This document shows positions 34,921 to 46,595 of a stretch of DNA of 64,000 nt, one piece after another. The stretch comes from Rhizomys pruinosus. Its lineage: Eukaryota; Chordata; Mammalia; Rodentia; Spalacidae. The number at the start of each line of letters is the position of its first letter. Position 1 is the stretch's first letter. The stretch covers positions 894,625 through 958,624 of the forward strand of contig VZQC01004530.1 in NCBI GenBank assembly GCA_009823505.1, in the 5' to 3' direction. The translations under genes and the position numbers were made by a program. The notes beneath the pieces are model-generated. The model made no database searches, was not told where the DNA came from, and saw only the letters and a program-made list of their open reading frames with translations.

Positions 34921-35430
34921 GTTTATTCATTCACGTATTCAAACACGTAACAAGTATGGACTGAGCTTCTGTACTGTGCCAGGGATTGCCCTGGACGCTG
35001 AGCATGCAGTAATGAATAAGACGATCTCTCTATCTGTAGACTCTCCATGTGGGTGAAGGATGGCAGAAAAGCCAACAAGTGCAGATCAGGGCTGGAGGGA
35101 GTTTAGAAGGTTACAGGAGCAGGTGGAAGAAAGAACAATCCCTGGTGTTGATGGCACAGTTGGACTCCTGAGCTGGGGGCTAAAGAGAAAATAGGTGTTT
35201 GCCAGCCACATAGAAGGCAGATAAATGTCCTAGGTGAAGGGAATGTCATGATGTAGGTCAAGTCTGGAAGCTTTTGCATGGCTATGATATATCTGCAGTG
35301 CAGAAGGCAGAGAAGCAGCAAAACTGAGGCTGGAGATCCTATTTAGAAGAGGATAAGCTTCCTTGTCAAGGAATGTGGAGGGAAACATGGAGCTTTAGAA
35401 GAGGCCCCTGGTGGAAGAGTCATGGCTGCC
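34921..35430 (+). mobile_element. L2 LINE 3'-region fossil
   Basis: Clear L2 order: ttcattcacgtattcaaacac, gagcttctgtactgtgccaggg, ctggacgctgagcatgcagt, aatgaataagacgatctct, then a GA-rich region with ggaaatgtc-type phrases. The end is approximate. Confidence 0.8.
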
Positions 35431-36758
35431 TTGGGAGAGCTACCAGCGGTAGAGAGCCCATTGGGACAGTGGAGTGGTATTGAAGCGTGAAGGAGACTTT
35501 GTGTTAGGGCTAGGGAAAGGCAGCTGGACCACAGAGACACGTGGGAAGAAGGGCCAGAGGGACTTGGTTGTGGAGTAGAGGCAAAAGAAAGTCCCTGACG
35601 CCAAGCAGGCCTGACTTGGCACAGCCCTCATGCCAGTGTCCTTATAGACTGAGGCCCAAGTTACAGTCAGAGGAGGAGGGATAGGATTATGGTTTGCAGT
35701 TGTGATGGACCTAAGGAGCAGGACATCAGCCTGCAAACAGGTCTTCCTTCTGGGGCATGGGGCAGCTCTGCGGTCAGCTTCTTAGGGATTTCAGAGCAGG
35801 TTACTCCTGAGTTGTTTGGAATATGCTGACAGAAGAACAAAAGCTGTTGAGAAAACAAAGCCCAACCCCTTACAGATACAGGAGAAGATACAGCTTCAAA
35901 AGCTGCGTTCTCGCCATGCCTTGTCTTCAGTGGAGAAGGCTGCCTTGCCTAGAGAAGTGGCAGGTGCACAGTGCTCTGTGGGCCTCGCGAAAGGGTCAGC
36001 ACAGTTGTAACCTGTCTGCGCATTGTGACTGGAGGTGCGATGATGTCTTGACAGTTGTCCTGTCTTTTGGCTTGATGAGTTACATCAGGACTACCAGTCA
36101 ACTGAAGCAAGCAAGTCAGGGGCCTTGTGGCACATGTATGGTTACTGTGACCCATGACTAACCTTCATCACAGACTGGGAGGTGAGAGCTACTCTGATCC
36201 ACTTACATCCACTTACTCTGTCTTCTTGTGACTTACTACTCTTCTGCTTTGGCCTGCCCATTATTTTTCTCCTCTTCTTCTGATAGCAGCAGCCAAATTT
36301 TCTTTAAAGAAGTTCTGTTTCCCCTCTTCAGCTCTAAAAGTTATCCTTTGGCCAGCACCGTGTTAGTGACTCAAGGCAGCCAACCAGAGTCTACTTTCTT
36401 CAAGCTCAGTCACTCGTAGGAAGCTTTGTACGATAAGCCCATGACCAAGCCCCATTGACTGTTGAGTCTCTATTCTGAGACTTTAATATTAGGACTGTTT
36501 GGAAAAAGAACTGACATTCTCTGGACTCTGGAACTTGAAGGCAGGATGAGGAAGTGTGGGGTACCATGGGCCACCAGGCCATAGCAGAAGAAGAGGTCCA
36601 TTTGAGAAAAAAAACTATAAAGAAAAAGAAAGTAAACATGAGTAATGGAGAATGAAAGACAGAGAATTCTAGAGATACCATTTGAGAATTTGAATTCTTT
36701 TATAGTGAAAAATCAGCCAAGTTCTTAATGATTTAGCTACAGGAGCAATTTAATACCA
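35431..36758. other. No gene seen
   Basis: Opposing frames at 35440-35736 (-) and 35823-36161 (+) are unfamiliar and lack splice signals. GA-rich remnants at 35431-35700 may extend the L2. Confidence 0.45.
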
Positions 36759-37010
36759 TTTTATTTATTTTTTTAATTTTATTTATTTTTGTATGTGTAT
36801 AAATGTACTGTCTGCATGTAGGTCTGTGCACCCGTGTCATGCAATGCCAGGGAAGTCAGAAGAGGGTCTTGGATTCCCCTGGAACTGGAGTTCTCCTGGA
36901 ATTGGATTTACAGACGGTTCTTAGTCACCATGTGGGTGCTGGGGATCGAACCCAGGTCCTCTGCAAGAGCAGTCAGTGGTCTTCACCACTAGGCTATCTC
37001 TCCAGCCCCC
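36759..37010 (-). mobile_element. B2 SINE
   Basis: Full reverse B2 with kept B-box complement (ggggatcgaacccagg) and A-box complement (ccactaggctatctctccagcccc). The short duplication ttaatacc flanks it at about 36750 and 37011. Confidence 0.95.
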
Positions 37011-37170
37011 TTAATACCTTTTCTATAAGCCTATTTGAGTCCAGAAGAACAGATATTGCATCCATTATTGAGTCCTGGCTTAAGATAGTTTATCAAATAT
37101 TTGCTGAAATGCATTGTGGGAGTCATACCTCAGAGCTAAAGGAAGTACCTAAGCTATGCCATAGCCATAT

Positions 37171-37201
37171 CCATAATAATAATAATAAATAATAATAAAT
37201 A
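37171..37201. repeat. (AAT)n tract
   Basis: About ten AAT units with one or two interruptions. Confidence 0.92.
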
Positions 37202-37244
37202 TTGTCATTCCGTTTTTTCAGCCATTTCCCCTACTTTCAGATGC

Positions 37245-37395
37245 TCCATAGCATTTTACACACATTATTTCATTTGACCCTTTGAACAAACATTTGTGTT
37301 AGAATAACTATTTGCCCTTTTCAGAGAAGGAAGCCTAGGCCCAGTATTATATTAACAAATATAAGACTAATAATAAGGATAGACATAGGCTATGA
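37245..37395 (-). mobile_element. MIR SINE fossil
   Basis: Reverse MIR order: atagcattttacacacattatttc, atttgaccctttgaacaaac, gaataactatttgccctttt, cagagaaggaagcctaggcc. Confidence 0.75.
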
Positions 37396-37626
37396 GCTCT
37401 GGTCTAATAAGACTCCAAAATGTGGATCCTCCCCAGTCTATTGTCTCCCTCCCTCAAATGTCTCACACTCTGCCGGGGAGACAGAAAGGACATACTAGAT
37501 ACAGCCAGGGAAGTGGCCCAGGCAGGGTAGATTCAACTGCATAGATTACTTGAGGAAGCTTTACAAGCCAGCTCCAGCCTCAGGTGCCACAAGGAAATGC
37601 AAGCCCAGTATAGCTATAGCTGCATT

Positions 37627-37667
37627 GTGATGGGCGTAAGGTCTAAGTGTGTGTGAGTATGTCTGCA

Positions 37668-37712
<45 letters not shown>

Positions 37713-37864
37713 GTCCCCAAGGAGGCCAGAACAAGAGAGTATTGTGTCTCCTGGAGCTAGAGTTACAAGCAGTTGTGAGCCACCCAATATGGGTGCTAGG
37801 AACTGAGCTCCAGTCCTCTGCGAGAGCAGCAAACACTTAACGTCTGAGCTATCTCTTCAGCCCC
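37627..37864 (-). mobile_element. B2-type SINE with internal (GT)n expansion
   Basis: Reverse SINE with ggaggccagaacaagagagt, gagccacccaatatgggtgc, ggaactgagctccagtcctc and ctgagctatctcttcagcccc. The duplication atagctgcatt lies at 37616-37626 and 37865-37875. A perfect (GT)n at 37671-37710 has grown inside its 3' half. Confidence 0.93.
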
Positions 37865-37875
37865 ATAGCTGCATT

Positions 37876-39432
37876 AAAAAAAAAAAAAATCAAAGCCAAG
37901 AATTTAGATTTATTTGTAAAATCCTCCATTTTTTAGAAGAGAGTAACTGATTGGAATTCTTTTAAACACTGTGCAGGCCCATGTGCCTGTGTGCCAGAAA
38001 TAATCATAGGGCTTTAATTCACAGCCTCTGTCTTAAAGACTAGCCAGGACTGGGGTAGGATGTATCTGAGTTGTGCCCCCAGAAGCAGATTCAATGACAA
38101 AGATGCAATACAAGCAGTTTTGGAGGGGTGTGATCCAGGAAACATCAGGAAGTCCCGACTCGATGGCGGGACTGCTAGACTATCCTAGGACCCTTGTACC
38201 GTGCTAGCTTGAGCCTCATGTGTCAGAGGCGTGAGGGGCTGAGATGTGTACCCTCTCTCACTTCTGTCAGTCACTAGCTCAGCACTCTTCTCAGCAAAGA
38301 GGATGGGCAGCCAGAGGACGACAGGCTCTGGGCAGGGCACCCTGCCAGTTGGGAGAGAGGCAGAAGGAAGCAGTCAGCACTATACTATGAGTTCCCAAAC
38401 CTCCCTGCACCTAACAGTAGAGGTCAGCAGCAAAGGTCCTCACACAGACTTTCAGACTGTCCCAAGGATGAGGCTTGTAACATGTCTCTGGTCCCCTGTC
38501 TGTGCCAAAGCAGGGGCTGGGGAAGAAAGCTGTAGGAGGTTCTGGCAGGAATGCCCGCTGGTGACTTGCCTCTCGAAGTTCTGCCTGTCAATTGTAGGAA
38601 GATCTGAACTATCCCATTGGCCTCCTTATCTCCCATCCTGGTCTCTGGGGGCACCCCTGCACCCGTTTTCTGCAGAGTGGATCAAATTGTTTTATGTCTC
38701 TTTAGCTGCCAAGTACAATGTCATAAGCAATAAATAAATAAATTGTTGGCCTATATGGAAAGCATATTTTGTCCAGATGTGTCCTTGAAACTTCAGCCTG
38801 AAACATGAAAGTCAGATTGCAAGCTGCATTCTCAAAGTTTGGGGAAAGTAGTCTCGCTGGAGAAGCCATCTGATTGACAGGTGCTACCACCCAGCACCCA
38901 ATCTGTGTCCTGCTGATGGGCCAGGCCATCCATCTTCTGAAACACTGAGCTTGCACGTCCTAAGTGTGAGTGGCCTGGCCGGATGGGCTGAGGTGAAGCA
39001 GGAGTCCCCGAGACCTATGTGTTCTTTGACTCCCTTCTGACCAGCTGGAATGCAGTAAGCCTTTTTCATCAGCTGGACTCAGTTCAGCTCTTTTTCTGGG
39101 GTGCGAGCTATTCCTGACTACCTTGGCTTTGCTGGATGCAGAAGGCAAAACCATTGGGCTACGTAGCGAAGAACAAGAAGGCTCAAAACCAAGGAGAACA
39201 GTACTGGACATGTTAGGGATGGGCACACAGCACCCCCTGGGATGGTGTGGGCACCAGAAGCCAGAGCTGGGTCATGGGGGTGGTGGGGGATCCAGGATTG
39301 TGGGTGTGGCCAAGAGAACAGGACTCACCATGCAGAGCTCAGCACGGGCGACTGAAGCTGCCCATGCCAGCTGGCTGGAAATATTTTGAAATGTCATCTT
39401 TATTGCCTTTTTAATGAAAATACATGCTTATA
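37876..39432. other. No gene seen
   Basis: A 163-codon plus frame at 38246-38737 ends next to an AATAAATAAATAAA run, but the peptide is unfamiliar, there is no promoter, and an overlapping antisense frame exists. 38050-38190 resembles an old interspersed repeat of unassigned family. Confidence 0.45.
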
Positions 39433-39445
39433 AGAAGTTAAATAG

Positions 39446-39697
39446 GACTGGAGAGATAGCCTAGCGGTTAAGAGCACCGACGCTCTTGCAGAGGACCCGG
39501 GTTCGATCCCCAGCACCCCATTCATGGCGGCTAAGAACCGTCTGTAACTCCAATTCCAGGAGAACTCCAGTTCCAGGGGAATCTGAGACCCTCTTCTGAC
39601 CTCCGTGGCATTGCACGACACAGGTGCACAGACCTGCATGCAGACAGTACATTCATACACATACAAAGATAAATAATAATAAAAAAAATTAAAAAAA
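39446..39697 (+). mobile_element. B2 SINE with target-site duplication
   Basis: Full-length B2: A box tagcctagcgg, perfect B box ggttcgatccc, body and A-rich tail. The duplication agaagttaaatag lies at 39433-39445 and 39698-39710. One of the best-kept B2s here. Confidence 0.97.
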
Positions 39698-39710
39698 AGA
39701 AGTTAAATAG

Positions 39711-40078
39711 ACTAGACGTGCATAAGTATTAAAGAAAAGAAAGTTCCCCTTGATATCCCCAAATCCACCCCCCCCATGTCATTGCGGAGATTCTCTAGGC
39801 TTATGTATGGACACACGGATACATGTATGCACACAGACTTTTTACAAGATTAGAGCTGCACTAGGCAAATTCTAAGTGCCTCTTTTCTCCTTCCCATATC
39901 ATGAATGGACTATGTATTATGTTGGTCTTTGCCACTTCTCTGTGGTACTGTTTTGATAGGTTACAGTGATTTGTTAAAATTTTTAACATGGATTCTAAAA
40001 TGGCTTCCCAGAGTGCCAGCCTAACCCCAAGATCACCAGCAGATACTGTTATAGTTATTGCCATTAGAAGTCATCTTC
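39711..40078. other. No gene seen
   Basis: Unique-looking sequence between two B2s, with a short C-run at about 39768-39774. Confidence 0.5.
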
Positions 40079-40220
40079 TGGGGCTGGAAAGATGGTGCAG
40101 CACTTAAGAGCCCTGGCTGCTCTTGCAGAGAGCCTAGGTTCTGTTTCCAGCACCTGCGTGGTGGCTGTCAACCATCCACAATACACTCATCCACGTAAAA
40201 TAAAAATAAGCAAAAAATTT
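40079..40220 (+). mobile_element. Internally deleted B2 SINE
   Basis: The tRNA-like head (ggggctggaaagatggtgcagc, then ctaggttctgtttccagcacc) jumps to acaatacactcatccacg, so about 90 bases of the usual body are missing. Confidence 0.85.
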
Positions 40221-40499
40221 TAAATCATCCTTTATTATCCACCCATTAACTTCAATAGGATGAAAATTACATAGGAATTTGAGAAAAATTTATTGTAGAA
40301 ATGGTGATTTTGATGTGAGGTATGTATGTGTATGTAGAATGTAATGACAGTCAGGAGGTGCAATGGACTGCTTGAGGAAAATTAAAGATGTCACTTCCAT
40401 GCCTGAGTTCTTTTTCTTTTTTTTTTTTTTAAGTGGTTTAATATTGAGTTATTTTTCTTAAAGGAATTCCTCCACTCACTGCCAGGACTTCTTTGTAGG
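40221..40499. other. No gene seen
   Basis: AT-rich sequence with a T-run at about 40418-40430. Confidence 0.5.
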
Positions 40500-40510
40500 T
40501 TTGTGCGCGC

Positions 40511-40545
<35 letters not shown>

Positions 40546-40554
40546 TGTGCACGC
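40500..40554. repeat. (GC)/(GT)n alternating purine-pyrimidine tract
   Basis: gtgcgcgcgtgcg passes into a long GT run. Alternating GC/GT is among the sequences most prone to Z-DNA. Confidence 0.95.
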
Positions 40555-40599
40555 ATTCATTGCCTGAAAGCCCAGCTGGGTAGCTGGCTGAGGTTATGT

Positions 40600-40765
40600 A
40601 GGACTCTGGATGCTGAGCAGCATAGGACCACAGGTATCAGATTCAAATTCTGACAGGTTCCAGGACACGACCTTAATCAATATGCTTAACTGTCTGTGCC
40701 TCATCTTCCCGATTTCTCAAAGCAGAGCGATGGGAACCACTTCCTCTCAGGATGGAGACGACCAC
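40600..40765 (+). mobile_element. MIR SINE fossil
   Basis: Plus-strand MIR order: caggtatcagattcaaattctg, caatatgcttaactgtctgtgc, ctcatcttcccgatttctcaaag, gcgatgggaaccacttc. Confidence 0.78.
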
Positions 40766-42033
40766 AGGAAGGATTGCCTCAGAAGCCCCGATCTGGCATT
40801 AGGTATCTCCAGCCAAAGATCAGAGAGCAGAAAGATCAGGCAAGAGGAGTGTGACCATCAGACCAGTGTGTAGCCAGGTACTGCGGAAAAAACAGCAGAA
40901 AATAAAATAAATGTAGAATAATTTTTGAAGTCAATAGTTAGCTGAACTGTTCCAAAGTGTCTCAGAGGTTGTCACAAACCATCAGCTGTCCTAGACCAAA
41001 AACAGAACCTGATTTCCAGTTGTAGATGATAAATAAACACAGTCCACTGCCCTTTATGGCATGTGACTATTTTTTTAACCCATGCAGATGTGTCCTATTT
41101 ACATTGAAGCTGTCATACAACTCAGTGAAGCCCACAGAATCTGAAGGAAGGCAGGCCTCAGGCCCACGGTGCTCGTAGGAGGGAGAATGGCCTGCCTCCT
41201 ACTCGGCACTGTGACGCTGTAGTCCTGGGAGGGACTGAGAAGAGCTGAGCTCTGGTTGGCCAGCAGCAGCATTCGCTGACCAAGATTTGAAGCTTATCTG
41301 AAGGACAGTTGTAATGAGATGGACGATAGTTGGTGCTGTGTAATTTCCACTTTTTTTTTTTTTTTTTGCAACCTGTAAAAAGTCCCGCATCTGTGACAGA
41401 TACGAAAATCCCCTCATTTGGAAGTCTTGTGCCTAGCAGATTGAGTCTGAATTGAAAGACCATTTAGAGAGTGTTGGCTGCTCTCTTCTTTCTCTGAGTG
41501 TGAGATTTCTTTGGCAAGCTACTTGTTTGGCTGTAATTATCAGCCTAACCCCTTACCGACCCATACCTATGGGCTGATAGAGGGAGAATATGTCCGCCTG
41601 AGCCACAAAAAGAAAGCAGGCACAGCCCGGGAGGGCATTCACATGTTTTCCACACAGTGGAGAGATGAAGGTCTGGAAGGCTGAGAAGTCCAGCTCATAG
41701 CCCCCCAGCCAAGGACCCAAACCAGAACCCTGAGTTCAAGGCTCTGAAAGTACAATTTTTTTTCTGCCAGATCATTTTGGAGAGGAAGATAGAAATGATC
41801 TAAATGTAAGCTTTAAACTCTTACGGCCAGACTCTCCTGAAGGGGACAAAACCCCTGATTATTTGAGTACAGAGACACTTTGGTACTAGAAGAGTGATCC
41901 ATGCTCTGAGCATGGAAGGCCAGCATCCAGCTAAAGCCTAGGACTCATGCAGCACACACAGGTCTCCCTTCACAGCAGCTAGGCAGTGCTGTTCACTGTG
42001 CTCTGAGAGGCAAGCATAAGCAGTCTGCAACCA
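40766..42033. other. No gene seen
   Basis: A T-run at about 41349-41367 sits in unique-looking sequence. The short minus frames at 41158-41463 run through that T-run (poly-K) and are not credible. Confidence 0.5.
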
Positions 42034-42509
42034 TGCTGGAGGAGAGGGGACTGGAGGAGAAGGTGCTGGGAGAGAGGGAGCTGGAGGAGAGGGTGCTAGA
42101 GGAGAGGGAGCTGGAGGAGAGGGTGCTGGGAGAGAGGGTGCTGGGAGAGAGGGTGCTGGGAGAGAATGTGCTGGGGGAGAGGGTGCTGGGGGAGAGGGGA
42201 GTGAGGGAGAGGGGGCTGGGGGAGAGGGGGCTGGGGGAGAGGGTGCTGGAGGAGAGGGTGCTGGGGGAGAGGGTGCTGGGGGAGAGGGTGCTGGGGGAGA
42301 GGGTGCTGGGAGAGAGGGTGCTGGGAGAGAGGGGACTGGAGGAGAGGGGACTGGGGGAGAGGGGGCTGGGGGAGAGGGTGCTGGGGGAGAGGATGCTGGA
42401 GGAGAGGGGACTGGGGGAGAGGGTGCTGGGGGAGAGGGTGCTGGGAGAGAGGGTGCTGGGGGAGAGGGGACTGGAGGAGAAGGGACTCAGGGAGAGGGTG
42501 CTGGAGGTG
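42034..42509. repeat. 15-bp minisatellite, about 32 units, open on both strands
   Basis: The unit is roughly ctgggggagagggtg, with variants at a few fixed positions. Register is kept without any indel over about 476 bases. The G-rich plus strand has dense GGG runs. Because 15 is divisible by three, the plus strand reads as a V/G-L-G/E-E-R pentapeptide repeat from an ATG at 42033 (A at -3) to 42575. The minus strand also stays open over 42096-42632 as a P-L-P/L-Q-H/S repeat. Confidence 0.97.
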
Positions 42510-42605
42510 GTTCTTTGGTTCTACCTGAGTGATTCCAGAGGCTTTATCTGCTCTGGGTGTGGAAGGAACAATTAGACTGTCCCCTTGCAGAGATTCATTC
42601 ACCCC

Positions 42606-43095
42606 CTTAGCTAATTGAAATTTACTAAGCACCTGTCTCTTGCCAAGTCACTAGGCCAAGTAAATAAGCAGTGATATGGAGCAGTAGATAGTGCTCTCCC
42701 CTCGGGAGTACTCAGAGCCAGACATTAACAGGTAAATGAACAGACTATTATTTTAGATAGTGATCAGTTCAAAGAAGAAAGGGAAGTGGAAGAGCCGAAA
42801 ATCAAGAGTGCTCTCTCAAATAAACTGTCCTGAAAGACTGATGTGAGGAGACTCTCCCTCAAGTCTGAGAAGAAGCTTGCACAAAGGAGATGCTGATCTG
42901 AAAGGTGAGGGATGCGAGCATGGACTGTGACACAGGAGAGATGTTCCAGAGCCCGCACACACAGATCCTGCTGGCTAGATGGAGCACGCCAACTGACGGA
43001 GTCCTAGGCGAACTGGGGAGCTATGGAGGACTGTGGGCCAGAGAACGCTGTTCTGATTGAGGGAGGAAACAGTAAAGTCATCATGCTGGAAGTGT
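42606..43095 (+). mobile_element. L2 LINE 3'-region fossil
   Basis: L2 landmarks: tttactaagcacctgtctcttg, ccaagtcactaggccaag, gacattaacaggtaaatgaac, gatagtgatcagttcaaagaag, then GA-rich text with ctatggaggactgtgggcc near its end. Confidence 0.65.
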
Positions 43096-44565
43096 ACATT
43101 TTGGTGGGTTGATTTGGGGCTCCCTAGAATGGTGGGCACCTTAGATTCCACCCAGCCTTTCCTCTCCAGATGATGAAGAGGCAGAGCTAAAAGCGCATTA
43201 CTTTGTTTCACATGAGGAATCTGAGATGGACGGCAGCAAGGGTAGGGGAGGCCTGGCCCAGGCCTGAGGCGCTGACTCGGCCTCCCGGGCCTGCCTCTCG
43301 GCCTTTGCACCCAGCCAATTCTTCTCCAGAGGCTTTGATTTGAAAATCTGTTCCCCATCAGACATCTCGGAGAACGCCTCTGCGGTTTGTATTCGGTAGC
43401 TTGTTAAAAGGCAGTCACCTTGGGTGACTTCTGCTTGACAGATATGTCAGCATTGTCACCACCTATTCCAAGAACAGTGGCACCTGACGAGAGTGCCTTC
43501 ACTCCATGGGTAAACGAGGACAGCTGTTGCCCTGTGCCAGAATTCAGGTGACTTTGACCAAGCCCTGTGTGTATCACTGTGAACTTGCACTTTTCTTTAT
43601 AGGATTTAAGAGCACTGGGCATCAGCATTATTCTAGGGTGAGCTAATTTTGAACTGAACCAGTTAAAAAAATTACCTGTTGCAAGACATCTCAGAGCTTC
43701 CAATATGCTAATGAGTATTGCCGGATTCCAGGAGGATGAGTGTTCCTGTAGATGGTCACAGACCGATTTCTGCAGATAGCCATGGAACGTGGGGGGTACA
43801 GGGAGCACCTTATCTAAGTCAGGCTCCTCTGTGAGATATCTGTGAGATGAGCCTGCTGTTCTGAGGTGGGGAGTGTCTAGGAACTTCAGTGTGTTCTTGC
43901 CTGGCCTCGTCCCACAGTAGTACATGGGGCAGGCTGCCTAGTGTCTCAGCAGCATGTCCCTGACCTCTGTCCCCTTTCCTATCTCCAGTGACCCACAAAG
44001 GCTGTCTTGGAAGGAGTCGGAGCACTCTGTCCCTTGGCCTGCTTGGAGCTCTTGGCGAGCTCTCTCCTTTAAGGGGGCAGGTTCTCCCGCTCCATGCCCT
44101 GGTCATATACCCGTGATACCTCTCCTGGCAAGCACACTGGCCTCTTTTTCTCTAAGGGACTTTATCTAGTACTTTATTTCCAATTTGTTTCACTTTCTGC
44201 TTTTCATCTTGCTCACAAGTCACACTCTTCTGCCCATTGACAGCCACACAGACCAGGGCTCTCTATCAGGTAGCAGGTTGGTGCCTCTACAAGTGGCTGC
44301 CACCTACCCCCTGCATTGCAGTCCCTTCCACAGAGCCACCATCCTCATCCATATCCTGCTGTTCATGTCTGCGTCCTCTGAGCCAGGCATTTGGGGTGGG
44401 GGGGATTCTGTGTGTTCATTAGGAGCCTCTGGACCCTGAAGGGATGGGCTCTGTTGGTGTTCCAGCAGTATACAGGAGGATTGCTGAAGTCTGCTCAGAC
44501 TCAGGACTCCCTGAAGTCTCATAAAGGCCCACCTAAGTCTTTCCCATGATTATGGTCCTGTGATG
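43096..44565. other. No gene seen
   Basis: Holds a 173-codon minus frame (43404-43925) and smaller overlapping frames. The peptide is unfamiliar, has no recognised domain, and lacks splice or promoter context. GC is somewhat raised at 43250-43330. Confidence 0.45.
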
Positions 44566-44932
44566 TTCTGTGTAATAACTTTTCTCATCACTGTGACGCA
44601 ATACCCGAAAGAAACCGTTTTAAGATAAGACAAATTTGGACTCACAATTCTAGAATTTTAGAGCATCATGGTGGCCCAGGCACAGTGGAGCAGCTCAGGT
44701 GAAGTGGCAGAAGCCTGACTCATATGGGGGGATCAGGAGGGACAGAAAGCAGACCCAAAAGTGGAGCTCTACATCATCCCCCAAACCCATCCCCAGAGGC
44801 CAGCACCTGCAGCTAGGCTCATGTCCCCAAAGTTCTATAGCTTCCTAAAATAGCACCTCCCGTTGGGAACCAAGCACTTAAAACATAAGCCTGGGGTGGG
44901 GGGGGAGCAATTCACTTCAAACCATGACACTC
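44566..44932 (+). mobile_element. Interspersed repeat resembling a rodent L1 3'-end fragment
   Basis: Has the familiar order ctcatcactgtgacgcaatac, gagcatcatggtggcccagg, ctataggttcc-type text, gggaaccaagcacttaaaac, ataagcctgggg, caaaccatgac. I have seen this order at the 3' ends of rodent L1-type copies, but the exact family is unsure. Confidence 0.4.
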
Positions 44933-46068
44933 CCTGAAAGTTTGAACTGAGGAGGGATGAATGATGAAGTACATGAAGGGGTGACGGAAGATTAGCCCTA
45001 TACACCCCTGGCTTTAAGAAGTCTCCCTGACCCTGGGGAGAAGGAACTTGCCTGCTTTGAGCTATCATTTAGTACACTTTCTTATAATCCTGTTGACCCT
45101 TCCTGTCCCATTGGCCCCTGCCACCAGGGTACAAGTGGGTACCACTCTGTTGTGGAGCATGGCTCTTGGCTGCCAGCAGCCCCTTGGGTATGCCAAACCT
45201 CCTCCTCTGCCAGGCACACCCTGCAGCCGGGAAGGCACCCTGCAGGATCACCAGCACTAGGTGAGGTTTCAGCTTGCTGGGTTCCATTTGTAGTTGCTCA
45301 GATTCTGGGCAAGCAGGGGGCAGCTGTGCTGGGATTGGAACCTGAGGAAAGACGGGCTGGGATCAGATAAGGTCCCGTCCCAGGCAGCCTACCTCCTCCC
45401 TGTCTGCAGGCCTTTGTCATGACTAGCAGTTGAGGAATGTTGAAATGGAGCTGGAGCCCTGATCTGAATTATAATCTCGGAAGCTATACTTAAGTCTACC
45501 TAAAGATATTTCAATTTGCTCTCTCTTGCTCTCTCTTTTAACTCTCCTTGGTGCAGAACAGACTCATAGGCCTGCAGAACACAAAAAGCCAGGACATATT
45601 TCTAAATGTTTTACATTACAGTCGTAAGTCCTTCTTATCCTTTGATAATCGTATTTTAACTTTCAGTCAGCGTACTTGCGGGAGTGCCTGTGTGTTCTAT
45701 AGAAGTTCACATTTATACCAGCAGCATTAGCTCCTTTCATCTTTTTTCCCCCCAAAGCCAGTCTTGTAAGACAACATTCAGCCACAGATTAATGCCCAAA
45801 TAACTTTGTTCAGCTTCTACAGCTGCTGCCAAACAACCTGTCTCTGGGATGGATGGCTGAGAACTGGTGGCTGGTATTAACAGTTCATAGGCCAGGGGCA
45901 CAGCACACCAAAGGGCACAGTCAGGGAAGTCAGAGGACACCTGAAAACTGCCAATGGATCTGTTTGTGAAGGACAGATTGAGGAGTTGGACAGATACAAT
46001 AACGTCCTTCAGCACCGCTCAGACTAGTGCTGAGCCAAGGAGGAAGATAAGCTTCTGTTTGAAATTTA
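44933..46068. other. No gene seen
   Basis: Several short frames on both strands at 45048-45370, none recognised. No clear SINE. Confidence 0.45.
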
Positions 46069-46069
46069 G

Positions 46070-46170
46070 CATTTCACTTGCTACTTCTATGACTTCCTAT
46101 AACTGACCTCTCTATGCCTCAGTTTCTCCATCTGTAAAATGGGCATTTGTTGACTATTTGGAAGATGTTT
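46070..46170 (+). mobile_element. MIR SINE fossil
   Basis: Clear MIR core: ctctatgcctcagtttctcc followed by atctgtaaaatgggca. Confidence 0.9.
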
Positions 46171-46595
46171 GTTAGGAATCTGCTGTATTCCACATGATGT
46201 TTTTGATAAAGGGCTGCAGCAGTAAGCACAAGACAATAATCTCGGTCCCAGTGGTACTCACACCCTGCAGAGGCAGAGGGATAAACCTTACAGGGAAGGT
46301 TAGAGAAGGATTAAAATAGAGCCTCACACAGAGAAAGGAAATATGTCAAGATTGTTCTTTAGGTCAAAATCACAAGGCGATAACATCCCCCCACACACAC
46401 ACACCAAATAGTTCTCCAGACTGAGTGCCACCATTTCATTTTGCAAACAGGTTCTTCCTTGGGAAGTATTACAAGGGTCTTCTGGGAAAGACACTCTGTA
46501 AATGTCTTGCTAGGTCAGTCAAAGCAGCACATCTTCACAGCAGACATCTTGAAAAGCAAATGCAGTTCCGGAATGAAATTTAGCTGAGGAAGATC
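46171..46595. other. No gene seen
   Basis: Unique-looking sequence with a short CA tract near 46392-46403. Confidence 0.5.

Noticed and set aside
38246..38737. 163-codon plus-strand frame ending near an AATAAA run
   Set aside because: AATAAATAAATAAA is a low-complexity tract; no intron-exon structure or retrocopy features (poly-A tail with target-site duplication) are seen.
42033..42632. Repeat proteins of about 180 residues on either strand
   Set aside because: Both frames follow automatically from a 15-bp unit without stops. No splice sites, promoter or poly(A) signal support them.
43404..43925. 173-codon minus-strand frame
   Set aside because: Unfamiliar peptide, no splice sites or promoter; length is within chance for a window this size.
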